From: JAUIAI01 sp963732405
Lineage (GTDB): Bacteria; Pseudomonadota; Gammaproteobacteria; Burkholderiales; Burkholderiaceae_E
Length of the DNA: 64,000 nt
NCBI GenBank assembly: GCA_963732405.1
Contig: CAVSZG010000001.1
Coordinates: 2,108,001 to 2,172,000, forward strand
Direction of reading: 5' to 3'
Shown in pieces: positions 16,809-24,800 of this stretch (its first letter is position 1; each line of letters opens with the position of its first letter). The translations under genes were made by a program, and so were the position numbers. A model generated the notes under the pieces. It ran no database searches. It was given only the letters and a program-made list of their open reading frames with translations, and was not told where the DNA came from.

Positions 16809-19010
16809 ATGCTCAAGAAACTCCTTCTCGGCCTGGCGATGGCCCTCGCCCTGGTCCTTGTCGCCGTCGCGGCACTGGTGATGATGGTCGACGTGAACCG
16901 GTTCAAGCCGCAGATCGCCGCTTTCGTCCAGGATCACTATCAACGTCGATTGGTCATCGACGGTGATCTGGCGCTCAGCGTCTGGCCGAACATCGCGGTT
17001 GCGTTGCCGGCCATGTCACTGTCCGAACCCCGCGCCGAGCCGGTTGCGATGAAATTGTCGAGCGCCCGGGTCAGCGTGCGCTTGATGCCGCTGTTGTCCG
17101 GTCGTCTGCAGGCCGACGTGATCCGGGTGGCAGGGCTGGATGCGACGATCGTGCGCCGTGCTGATGGTTCCCTGAGTATCGATGACCTCATTGGAGGGGG
17201 CGAAGCGACAGGCCAGCCTGCGCCGCCGTCGACGGAGCAGGGCGGGTCGGGCTCGGGTCCGATCGCGCTGGACAGCATCGAACTGGGTGGTCTGCAACTC
17301 ACTGATGCCCGCGTGGTGTTCGACGACCGGCAGGCCGGCAACCGGATCGAGCTGAGTGATCTGAATCTGAGCACTGGTGCGCTGGCGGACCGACGCGATA
17401 CAACGGTCTCGCTCACGGCCAACGCCAATGTCGCCAATCCGAAGGTCGCTGTCAGCATCGATCTGACATCGCAACTGGCGATCGCCCTGGCCGAGCAGCA
17501 GGTCGATGCAAAAACCCTCGAGTTGCTGATCAAGGGGAAACTCGATGGCATGCCGCTGAATCAACGGGTCACGGCGGCCGGCCTTCATGCCGGTGCGAGC
17601 GCGGTGCGCGCCGATTCGATCCGATTCGGTGGTGATCTGGATCAGGGTGCCCGTCGTCTGGCCTATGAGCTGGGCTCGCCGCTCACCATGAATCTGACCG
17701 ATGGCTCGATTGCGCTCGGGCAACTGGCTGGACAGTTCAGCCTGGATGACCGGGCCGTCGCGCCGGAACCGATCGTGGTGCCCATCAAGGGCGCGATCAA
17801 GGCGAATACGAAGCAGGAAACCGTCAGCGCGACGCTCGATCTGGCGGCACGCGATGTCACGCTCAAGGCCTCAGCCGATGTGAAGGGGTTCGCCAGGCCG
17901 GCCATCGGATTCGATATCCAGGCCGATCGGATCGATGTCGACCGGTTTCTGCCGCCGTCGGCACCGACCGCCGGGCCTGCACCGACGGGCACGCCGGTAC
18001 CCGCACCGACCGACACCCCGATCGATCTGTCGGCGCTGAATTCGCTGGATCTGGACGGCCGCGTGCGGATTGGTGAGTTGATCGCCGCTGGTGCCCGGCT
18101 GGCCAGACTGGATGTCAGTGTCAAGACCAAAGGCGGAGTCGCGACGCTGGCGCCCTTGTCGGCGCAACTCTATGAGGGCAGCCTGAACGGCAGGGCCAGT
18201 GTAGCGGCGACTGGCAACCGGATCAGTCTGACCAGCGAACTGGTCGGCGTGCAGATCGGTCCCCTGCTCACCGATCTGGCCGACACTGATCTGCTGACGG
18301 GTCAGGGCAATGTGACAGTTGATGTGCGTACGGCCGGCCCGACGGTCAATGCGCTCAAGCAGGCGCTGACGGGCAAGGCGTCGTTGCGTCTGGCTGACGG
18401 GGCGGTCAAGGGGATCAACCTGGGTGAGCGCATCCGGGACGTGGAGCAATTGCTCAGCGTCGGCAAGGCCGAGACGGTCAGGAGCAGTGAGCAGGCTCGC
18501 ACCGATTTCACCGCGCTCACCGCCAGCTTCGACATTGTCGACGGGGTGGCGAGCAATACCGATCTGGACGGACGCTCGCCATTGTTCCGACTGGACGGCA
18601 GTGGCAAGGTGTCGATTGCCGCCGGGACCATCGATTACCTGGCCAGGGCCTCGGTGGTCGGCACCGCCAAGGGCCAGGGTGGGCGCAATGTCGACGAGTT
18701 GCGCGGGGTGACGATCCCGGTGCGTCTCACGGGTCCGTTCGACCAGCTCGCCTGGGCTATCGACTGGTCGGCTGCTGCCAAGGAGGCGCTGAAGTCACGG
18801 GCCGCTGAACAGCTGGGCGTGGATCAGGCAGCCATCGACGCGAAGAAGGCCGAACTCAAGGCGAAGGCCGATGCCGAAGAGGCCAGGCTGCGTGAGCGGG
18901 CAAAGCTCGAAGAAGACAAGGCCCGCGATCGCCTGAAGGCCGAAGAGCAAAAGCTCAAGGACAAGGCCGCCGAGAAGATCGGCGAGAAACTCAAGGGTCT
19001 GTTCAACTGA
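16809..19010 (+). CDS. AsmA family protein
   Basis: A 733-aa AsmA-like envelope protein; the family bridges inner and outer membranes and influences outer-membrane lipid homeostasis. Residues 1-25 form an uncleaved membrane anchor (LLLGLAMALALVLVAVAALVMM), followed by the AsmA opening VDVNRFKPQIAAFVQDHYQRRLVIDGDLALSVWP. A Pro/Thr-rich linker at about residues 380-400 separates it from the C-terminal AsmA-2 region (GQGNVTVDVRTAGPTVNALKQALTGKASLRLADG). The last 55 residues are a Lys/Glu/Ala-rich predicted coiled coil ending GEKLKGLFN. It is 25 bp downstream of the LysR gene. Confidence 0.88.
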   Translation: MLKKLLLGLAMALALVLVAVAALVMMVDVNRFKPQIAAFVQDHYQRRLVIDGDLALSVWPNIAVALPAMSLSEPRAEPVAMKLSSARVSVRLMPLLSGRLQADVIRVAGLDATIVRRADGSLSIDDLIGGGEATGQPAPPSTEQGGSGSGPIALDSIELGGLQLTDARVVFDDRQAGNRIELSDLNLSTGALADRRDTTVSLTANANVANPKVAVSIDLTSQLAIALAEQQVDAKTLELLIKGKLDGMPLNQRVTAAGLHAGASAVRADSIRFGGDLDQGARRLAYELGSPLTMNLTDGSIALGQLAGQFSLDDRAVAPEPIVVPIKGAIKANTKQETVSATLDLAARDVTLKASADVKGFARPAIGFDIQADRIDVDRFLPPSAPTAGPAPTGTPVPAPTDTPIDLSALNSLDLDGRVRIGELIAAGARLARLDVSVKTKGGVATLAPLSAQLYEGSLNGRASVAATGNRISLTSELVGVQIGPLLTDLADTDLLTGQGNVTVDVRTAGPTVNALKQALTGKASLRLADGAVKGINLGERIRDVEQLLSVGKAETVRSSEQARTDFTALTASFDIVDGVASNTDLDGRSPLFRLDGSGKVSIAAGTIDYLARASVVGTAKGQGGRNVDELRGVTIPVRLTGPFDQLAWAIDWSAAAKEALKSRAAEQLGVDQAAIDAKKAELKAKADAEEARLRERAKLEEDKARDRLKAEEQKLKDKAAEKIGEKLKGLFN

Positions 19011-19187
19011 GCGATCGCCCTGACCGTCGAACAAGCGCTGGCTTGCCGTCCTTTTGAGGCGATGGCCTGCCATCCGCCGATTCGATAATCGGGGGTGGGA
19101 CATCGGTGACGTCCCTGCCCTGCCCAGTGGACGATATGGTTAGCTTCTCCCGGAAAACGAATCGCCGTTGATCAGCTTCAGGTCGGC

Positions 19188-20462
19188 ATGAAGGTGCTGA
19201 AGCTGGATGGCTCGTGGCTGGACCATCCGTTCTGGCGCCGAAGCTTTCGCGTCGATGATCTGGCGCAACTGGTCGCGCTGAAAGCCAGTGGCGTGACCCA
19301 TGTCTGGGTAACGGCAGATTCGGCGGGCAGGAAGGTGGCCGGCGGATCGGCCGTTGAGCCGGCTGGCGGAGCTGCCGGTGGCGACGACGATCCGGCCGTG
19401 TCTGACGCCGGATCCGGCGACGACCCACCGACCGGTGTGCCGGCAGCGCCGGCGATCCGCACGAGTTCGGATCCGGATGCGGTCAGCCGTCTGCACCTGT
19501 CGGCGCGCAGTTCACCGGCAGACGCGACCGACTGGCAGAAGGCCCGTGCGATCTGCGAGCAGTCCCGATTGGTGGTCAACCAACTGTTTGGCAGTGCCGC
19601 GGCGGGCGAGCGTCTGGACACCGCGGCGGCCGAGCCGGTCGTCGAGCAGATCATTGAGTCCGTGCGCGACAAACCCGGGACCCTGAGCAGTCTGGCGCGT
19701 CTGAAGCGCCAGGATCAATACACGTACATGCATTCGGTCGCAGTCTGTACCCTGATGACCAGCCTGGCGCTCGAACTCGGCCTGAACGATGATGAAGTGC
19801 GCGATGCGGCAATGGGTGGCCTGCTTCACGATGTGGGCAAGATGGCCGTCGACCTTGGCGTGCTGAACAAACCGGGCAAGCTCTCCGATGATGAATTCGC
19901 CGAGGTGAAGCGTCATACCGTCGAAGGTCACCGGATCCTGGTCGAAGCGGGCAGCGTCTGCGATGTCGCGCTGGACATCTGTCGCCACCATCATGAACGG
20001 CTCGACGGCAAAGGGTATCCCGATGGTCTTGACGATCCGCAGATCTCGCTGTTTGCACGGATGGGAACAGTCTGCGATGTGTACGACGCGATTACCTCGG
20101 ACCGGCCCTACAAGAAGGCCTGGGAGCCGGCGATCGCGCTGAGCCATATGGCCAAATGGGCCGAGGGCGCCTATGACATGCGGATATTCAAGGCCTTCGT
20201 GAAGGCGCTTGGGGTGTATCCGAACGGGTCGCTGGTGCGTCTGGAGTCTCAACGCCTGGCGGTGGTCATCGATCAGTCTCCGGTGAGTTCGATCAAGCCC
20301 GTGGTCAAGGCCATCTGGTGCGCCAAGACCAACCAGCCGACGCTGCCCGAGGTGTTGCGACTTCATGATTCGACCTGCCGGGATCGGATCATCAGTCGCG
20401 AACTGGTGAGCGATTGGCCGCTTGGTGACATCACTCACCACTGGATGCCGCCAGCGGTCTGA
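19188..20462 (+). CDS. HD-GYP cyclic-di-GMP phosphodiesterase with DUF3391 N-terminus (start probably frameshifted)
   Basis: Predicted to hydrolyse c-di-GMP. From ATG 19188 (424 aa) it has a DUF3391 domain (LDGSWLDHPFWRRSF), a Gly/Asp/Pro-rich linker and an HD-GYP domain with HDVGK (H214-D215), HHHERLDGKGYP (GYP about 276-278) and TSDRPYKKAW, all intact. The DUF3391 start normally reads xRIxVxQLxxGM. Here RIAVDQLQVGM lies just upstream in the same frame but has no start codon. An ATG at 19136 in the +2 frame reads MVSFSRK and joins it if one A is removed from the AAAA run at 19154-19157. The true start is therefore probably 19136 with a single-base indel. Confidence 0.87.
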   Translation: MKVLKLDGSWLDHPFWRRSFRVDDLAQLVALKASGVTHVWVTADSAGRKVAGGSAVEPAGGAAGGDDDPAVSDAGSGDDPPTGVPAAPAIRTSSDPDAVSRLHLSARSSPADATDWQKARAICEQSRLVVNQLFGSAAAGERLDTAAAEPVVEQIIESVRDKPGTLSSLARLKRQDQYTYMHSVAVCTLMTSLALELGLNDDEVRDAAMGGLLHDVGKMAVDLGVLNKPGKLSDDEFAEVKRHTVEGHRILVEAGSVCDVALDICRHHHERLDGKGYPDGLDDPQISLFARMGTVCDVYDAITSDRPYKKAWEPAIALSHMAKWAEGAYDMRIFKAFVKALGVYPNGSLVRLESQRLAVVIDQSPVSSIKPVVKAIWCAKTNQPTLPEVLRLHDSTCRDRIISRELVSDWPLGDITHHWMPPAV

Positions 20463-20477
20463 GCCAGACCGCTGCCT

Positions 20478-20512
20478 TACTGCCATCTATGCCATTTTGG
20501 CAGTAATGGCAG
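20478..20512. promoter_or_regulatory. Nested inverted repeats between the HD-GYP and Crp/Fnr genes
   Basis: Three overlapping dyads share the half-site TGCCA/TGGCA: TACTGCCA (20478-20485) with TGGCAGTA (20498-20505), CTGCCAT (20480-20486) with ATGGCAG (20506-20512), and TGCCA-TTT-TGGCA at 20490-20502. The two outer dyads compete for the same bases. It could be a transcription-factor operator for the downstream gene, or a terminator-like structure for the upstream gene, but no U run follows. The other 160 bp of this spacer show only a short C/G hairpin near 20568-20582. Confidence 0.45.
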
Positions 20513-20673
20513 TCGATGCACTGACAAAGCCCGCCCGCCTGGCACGGCCAGCGTGACCCAAATCCCCCGTCTGCCGGGGAATCCGCCGCTGGCATGAACC
20601 ATGCATTGAGCCCTCCTGGACCGGCACAGCCGGCTGGCTTGACCCTTCAGTGGCCAGAGGAGAAGGTGACACC

Positions 20674-21528
20674 ATGACAATGTCCGTCAAGCGCGTCGGG
20701 ACGACGCGACTGTCCATGCCGATCATGCTGGAACCTGCGCAGCGACGCCCGGTTTCCTGGCAGGGTTTTTCCGATTGTGATCATTGTCCGGTCCGTCATC
20801 TCACGCTGTTCGCGAACCTGACCCATGATGACCTGGCCGCCATGCACTATCCGGTCGATGAAATCAGGGTCAGGGCAGGGGCGAATCTGTTCACCAGCGG
20901 CGAGCGGGCCGACTATCTGTTCACGGTTCGCAAGGGCTTGATCAAGACCGCCCATGTTGGTCCCGGCCGTGCCCCGAGGATCACTGGGCTGCATGGCGTG
21001 GGCGACCTGCTCGGGTTGCCGGCCTGGATGACCGGCACCCACCAGCATGGGGCGACGGCTGTCCTGCCCTCATTGGTCTGCCGACTGCCGATCTCCAGCC
21101 TGCGCGAACTGGAACGTCATACGCCGCGGTTCTCGCTGGCCTTGCAGGAGCAATGGGCCAAGTCGCTGGCCGATGCGCAGCAATGGTTCATCGACCTGAG
21201 CGAAGGGTCGGTGAGCCAGCGGCTGGCCCGACTGCTCCTGCGTTTTCCGCGGGATGACGATGATCGGATCGCCGTGTGCAGCCGACGGGAAATGGGCGAC
21301 ATGCTGGGTGGCGTCACCTTCGAGACCGTGAGTCGAACCTTGTCCGCGTTTGCCCGTCAGGGCATCGTCGAATCGCTGGACCCGCTGGGTCGGCGCTATC
21401 GGATCGATCTGCCCGCCATGCGCAGCGAGGCGCAACGCCCACGTCCGGAGCGTGGCGACGAAGCCGACCGGCCGACGGTGCGTCGCGTGGCGGCATCTGT
21501 CATGACGAGGCCGCAGGCGGCGATCTGA
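20674..21528 (+). CDS. Crp/Fnr-family transcriptional regulator with N-terminal CxxC
   Basis: A 284-aa regulator. ATG 20674 has AGGAGAAGG 8 nt upstream. After a short tail comes FSDCDHCPVRHLTLFANL, resembling the Fnr iron-sulfur region but with only the first two Cys (CxxC). A third Cys occurs in LVCRLPISSL, where Fnr has its central Cys. The cyclic-nucleotide-type beta roll (LFTSGERADYLFTVRKGLIK) and a dimer helix follow, then the DNA-binding helix-turn-helix SRREMGDMLGGVTFETVSRTLSAFARQGIVE, with the E--SR contact triad of Fnr. An Fnr-like oxygen or redox role is possible but the ligand set is incomplete. The 3' end overlaps the convergent otnC by 29 bp. Confidence 0.87.
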   Translation: MTMSVKRVGTTRLSMPIMLEPAQRRPVSWQGFSDCDHCPVRHLTLFANLTHDDLAAMHYPVDEIRVRAGANLFTSGERADYLFTVRKGLIKTAHVGPGRAPRITGLHGVGDLLGLPAWMTGTHQHGATAVLPSLVCRLPISSLRELERHTPRFSLALQEQWAKSLADAQQWFIDLSEGSVSQRLARLLLRFPRDDDDRIAVCSRREMGDMLGGVTFETVSRTLSAFARQGIVESLDPLGRRYRIDLPAMRSEAQRPRPERGDEADRPTVRRVAASVMTRPQAAI

Positions 21529-22159
21529 GCGCAGCGACCTGTTCGGGAGTGAGGCAGCGACAACGCTGGCCGTGCAGCAACAGGTGGAGTCGGGCGGTCG
21601 CCTCGAGTTCTTCGATGGCATCGGTTGCCGCATCCAGGCTCGTGCCGGCCACCACCGGGCCATGATTGGCGAGCAGCACGGCATGATGTCGACCGGCTTG
21701 CGCGCGCACCGCCTCGGCCAGTGCCAGATCGCCCGGCGCGAAATACGGTATCAGTGGCAGGCGACCCACGCGCATGATGTAGTAAGCCGTCAGCGCAGGC
21801 AGAACATCGGTCGGATTCACGTCCTGCAGAATCGACACCGCGGTCGAATGGGTGGCATGCAGGTGAATCACGGCATGGCTCTGCGGGCGCTCGTCGTACA
21901 TCGCCAGATGCAGAAAACTTTCCTTGGTCGGCTTCGGGCCACTGATCAGCGTGCCACCATTGTCCAGCAATGACAGCTCATTCGGATCGAGTCGTCCGAG
22001 ACTCGATCCGGTGGGCGTCATCAGGAAGCCATGATCGGTGCGCAGGCTGATGTTGCCGGTCGACCCATGGGTGTATCCGCGATTGAACAATGAGGCGGCA
22101 ATCTCGCAGATGGCTTCTCGCCGGGAGTTGTCGCCTGCGTGGGTATTGATGGCGGTCAT
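21500..22159 (-). CDS. otnC: 3-oxo-tetronate 4-phosphate decarboxylase (class II aldolase family)
   Basis: Last enzyme of the OtnK-OtnC acid-sugar pathway, decarboxylating 3-oxo-tetronate 4-phosphate to dihydroxyacetone phosphate. The 219-aa class II aldolase/adducin fold is shown by LFNRGYTHGSTGNISLR, MTPTGSSLGRLDPNELS and PTKESFLHLAMY (catalytic Glu), then the zinc ligands in VIHLHATHS and LLANHGP. It is the 3'-most gene of the minus-strand operon and its ATG overlaps the otnK stop by 4 bp. Assignment over fuculose-phosphate aldolase rests on that context. Confidence 0.9.
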   Translation of the reverse strand: MTAINTHAGDNSRREAICEIAASLFNRGYTHGSTGNISLRTDHGFLMTPTGSSLGRLDPNELSLLDNGGTLISGPKPTKESFLHLAMYDERPQSHAVIHLHATHSTAVSILQDVNPTDVLPALTAYYIMRVGRLPLIPYFAPGDLALAEAVRAQAGRHHAVLLANHGPVVAGTSLDAATDAIEELEATARLHLLLHGQRCRCLTPEQVAALRSPPAASS

Positions 22160-23460
22160 GCGGCCAGACGTCCGTCCAGCATGGCCAGCGCCTTGGCGAA
22201 AAAATCCTGCGCACCGAAGTTGCCGGATTTCAGCGTGATGGCCAGGCGCTCAGCAGCGCCCTCATCGTCGCCGTTGGTCTGCGCGACCGATTCGGTCCAG
22301 GGAACGCCAGGATCGATCTGCGGACCGATGCGCAAGGCCTGGATGCCCAGCGCCTGCACCACGGCACCCGAGGTTTCGCCACCGGCGATCACGAATCGTC
22401 GGGTGCCACGCGCGTGCAGCGCGGCCGCGCAAGCGGCCAGCGCCCGCTCGACCAGATCGCCGGCCGCCTCGCGGCCCAGTTCGGCCTGCACCCGCCGCAC
22501 ATCGTCTGGCGATGCGCTGGCGTAGATGATCGCGACCTCGCCGCGAGTCTGCGCCTGCCCGGCCATTGCCAGGGCTTCGCCGACCACGTCCTCGCCTCTG
22601 GCCAGGCGGATCGGATCGATCCGGTAGGCCGGATGCTGTTGTTCATAGGTCTGGACCTGGGCCAGGGTGGCTGCCGAGCAACTGCCGGAAATCACGATGC
22701 CGGGTCCGGCAACGACAGGCAGTGAGGCGGCATCGGCTGTGGGCGCGAGCCGGCCAGTCGCGCGCCAGGCCGAGGGCAGTCCGATGGCAACGCCTGAGCC
22801 CGCCGTGACCAGGGGCAGATCGGCGCAGGCCTCAGCCAGCGTGTGCAGATCGGCATCGTGCAGCGAATCGGCCACCGCGATTGCTACCCCTTCGCTGCGC
22901 AACTGCGTTATCCGGGCGCGGGTCGCCTCCACGCCCTGGGCCAGGGTGTCATAGCGCAACAGACCGACCCTGACCTGCACCTGACGCTGCAGCACCGACA
23001 CCAGGTTCGGGTCGGTCATGGGCGTGAGCGGATGATCACGCATGCTCGAGTCGGACAGCAGTTGGTCATTGACGAACAGGTGGCCGCGGAAAATGGTGCG
23101 GCCGGCCGCGGGAAAGGCGGGACAGGCGATCGTGAAGTCGGTATCCAGGGCCTGCATCAAGGCCTGGGTCACCGGCCCGATATTGCCGCGGTCGGTGGAA
23201 TCGAAGGTCGAGCAGTATTTGAAGTAGATGCGTTCGCAACCGGCATTGCGCAGCCACTGCAATGCAGCCAATGACTGGGCGATGGCATCGTCGGGGGCGA
23301 TCGTGCGCGACTTGAGCGCAATCACCACCGCGTCGGCGTTCAGTTGCAGACCGGGTGCGGGCAGGCCGATGGTCTGGATCGTGCGCATGCCGTTGCGCAC
23401 CAGATTATTGGCCAGATCCGTGGCGCCCGTGAAATCATCGGCAATACATCCAAGCAGCAT
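22156..23460 (-). CDS. otnK: 3-oxo-tetronate kinase
   Basis: Four-carbon acid sugar kinase (DUF1537 family) that phosphorylates 3-oxo-tetronate for OtnC. The 434 aa match the family. The N-terminus is the hallmark LLGCIADDFTGATDLANNLV. Other markers are IALKSRTIAP, FKYCSTFDSTDRGNIGP, PAFPAAGRTIFRGHLFVN, VISGSCSAATLAQV and the nucleotide-binding C-terminal segment FVIAGGETSGAVVQALGI. ATG overlaps the ltnD stop by 1 base (TGATG) and the gene overlaps otnC by 4 bp. Confidence 0.93.
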   Translation of the reverse strand: MLLGCIADDFTGATDLANNLVRNGMRTIQTIGLPAPGLQLNADAVVIALKSRTIAPDDAIAQSLAALQWLRNAGCERIYFKYCSTFDSTDRGNIGPVTQALMQALDTDFTIACPAFPAAGRTIFRGHLFVNDQLLSDSSMRDHPLTPMTDPNLVSVLQRQVQVRVGLLRYDTLAQGVEATRARITQLRSEGVAIAVADSLHDADLHTLAEACADLPLVTAGSGVAIGLPSAWRATGRLAPTADAASLPVVAGPGIVISGSCSAATLAQVQTYEQQHPAYRIDPIRLARGEDVVGEALAMAGQAQTRGEVAIIYASASPDDVRRVQAELGREAAGDLVERALAACAAALHARGTRRFVIAGGETSGAVVQALGIQALRIGPQIDPGVPWTESVAQTNGDDEGAAERLAITLKSGNFGAQDFFAKALAMLDGRLAA

Positions 23461-24800
23461 CAGCGACGGCCTCGCGGGGGAGTCTTTGGTGAACCGGCCG
23501 TGGGCGGTTTGTCATCGCTCGCAGCGGCCGACTTTGCCGCGGACTTGATCGCCCGTTTGGCAACCAGTCGGGAGGCGTGGCGAGCGGCTACCGGACTGCC
23601 GGTGCCGTTCGGTGGCGTTTTGTCGCCACCTTGTTTGTCGGCCGCCCCTTTGTCGGCCGGCGCCTTGTCGATGCTCGCTTTCTCCGCAGCCACTCTGTTG
23701 GCAGCTGGTTTGCGGGGCTTGTCGGCTGTGGATTCAGTTTTTCCGGTGGCCGCCCGGGCTGCGTCGACTCGCTTGCCTTTGGGCAGTTCGATGCCCGACA
23801 GTCGCGCAAACATCTTGATCACCGCGCTGTCGTCTTCGCCACCGAGCCCGGCTGCGCTGGTCGCCAGGAACATCTGCTGTGCCGAGGCGGTGAGCGGCAG
23901 GGGAAACTTCATGGCACGTGCCGAATCCAGCACGATGCCCAGATCCTTGACGAAGATGTCCACTGCCGAGAGCGGCGTGAAGTCGCCGGCCAGTATGTGC
24001 GGCACCCGGTTCTGGAACATCCAGCTGGACCCGGCGCTGTTGGAGATGACCTCGAACAATTGATGCGGATCGATGCCCGCCCGGATGCCCAGCGCCATCG
24101 CTTCGGCAGCCGATGCGATATGTACGCCGGCGAGCAGCTGATTGATCATCTTGACCTTGGAGCCCATGCCGGGCGCATCGCCCAGCCGATAGACCCGAGC
24201 GGCAATCGCCTTGAAGACATCATCGACCTGGTCGAAGGCCGCTGGCGCGCCAGAGGCCATGATGGTCAGCGTGCCGGCGTTGGCGCCCACCGCACCACCC
24301 GAGACCGGCGCATCGACAAGGCGCAAGCCGATGGCGGTGAGCCGCTCGCCCAGTGCCTCAACGAAGGCCGGGGGCATCGTGCTTGACGCAACCACGACGC
24401 TGCCGGCCTGCAGTGCCGCCGCAGCGCCACCGGTGCCAAACAACACGGCTTCGGTTTGATCCGCATTGACGACCAGGATGATCAGCACATCGACATGGGG
24501 TGCAATGTCGGCTGCGCTGGCCGCCGTGATCGCCCCGAGTTTGGCCGCGCTGGCGCGTGCCTTGGCGCGCGTGTCGCAGGCATAGAGCGTGAATCCCTTG
24601 GCGAGCAGATTGCGCGCCACGCCCATCCCCATTGCCCCCAGGCCCACCAGTCCGACGGTTCGTCGACCCGTGGTCACGAGCTTTCGGGTCGGCGTTGCCG
24701 GTTGCCCGGCTGGCTTGGCCCGCGTGGGCGTGTCGCCAGCCGGGCGACTGGTCGCTCGACCGGCGTTGACAATCGAGTTCACCGGATCTTTCAGGGTCAT
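23460..24800 (-). CDS. ltnD: L-threonate dehydrogenase with a long Lys/Ala/Pro-rich C-terminal tail
   Basis: Beta-hydroxyacid dehydrogenase that oxidises L-threonate (or a related tetronate) with NAD+, feeding OtnK and OtnC. The core (about residues 45-335) has the Rossmann motif VGLVGLGAMGMG, substrate motif DAPVSGGAVGANAGTLTIMASG and the catalytic Lys region GMGSKVKMINQLLAG. The family is about 300 aa, but this protein has 446. A 44-residue polar N-terminal extension precedes the core, and roughly 105 C-terminal residues are Lys-, Ala- and Pro-rich, similar to bacterial histone H1-like tails. The start overlaps the MFS gene by 4 bp; a shorter start is possible but no better ribosome site was seen. 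Confidence 0.88.
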   Translation of the reverse strand: MTLKDPVNSIVNAGRATSRPAGDTPTRAKPAGQPATPTRKLVTTGRRTVGLVGLGAMGMGVARNLLAKGFTLYACDTRAKARASAAKLGAITAASAADIAPHVDVLIILVVNADQTEAVLFGTGGAAAALQAGSVVVASSTMPPAFVEALGERLTAIGLRLVDAPVSGGAVGANAGTLTIMASGAPAAFDQVDDVFKAIAARVYRLGDAPGMGSKVKMINQLLAGVHIASAAEAMALGIRAGIDPHQLFEVISNSAGSSWMFQNRVPHILAGDFTPLSAVDIFVKDLGIVLDSARAMKFPLPLTASAQQMFLATSAAGLGGEDDSAVIKMFARLSGIELPKGKRVDAARAATGKTESTADKPRKPAANRVAAEKASIDKAPADKGAADKQGGDKTPPNGTGSPVAARHASRLVAKRAIKSAAKSAAASDDKPPTAGSPKTPPRGRR

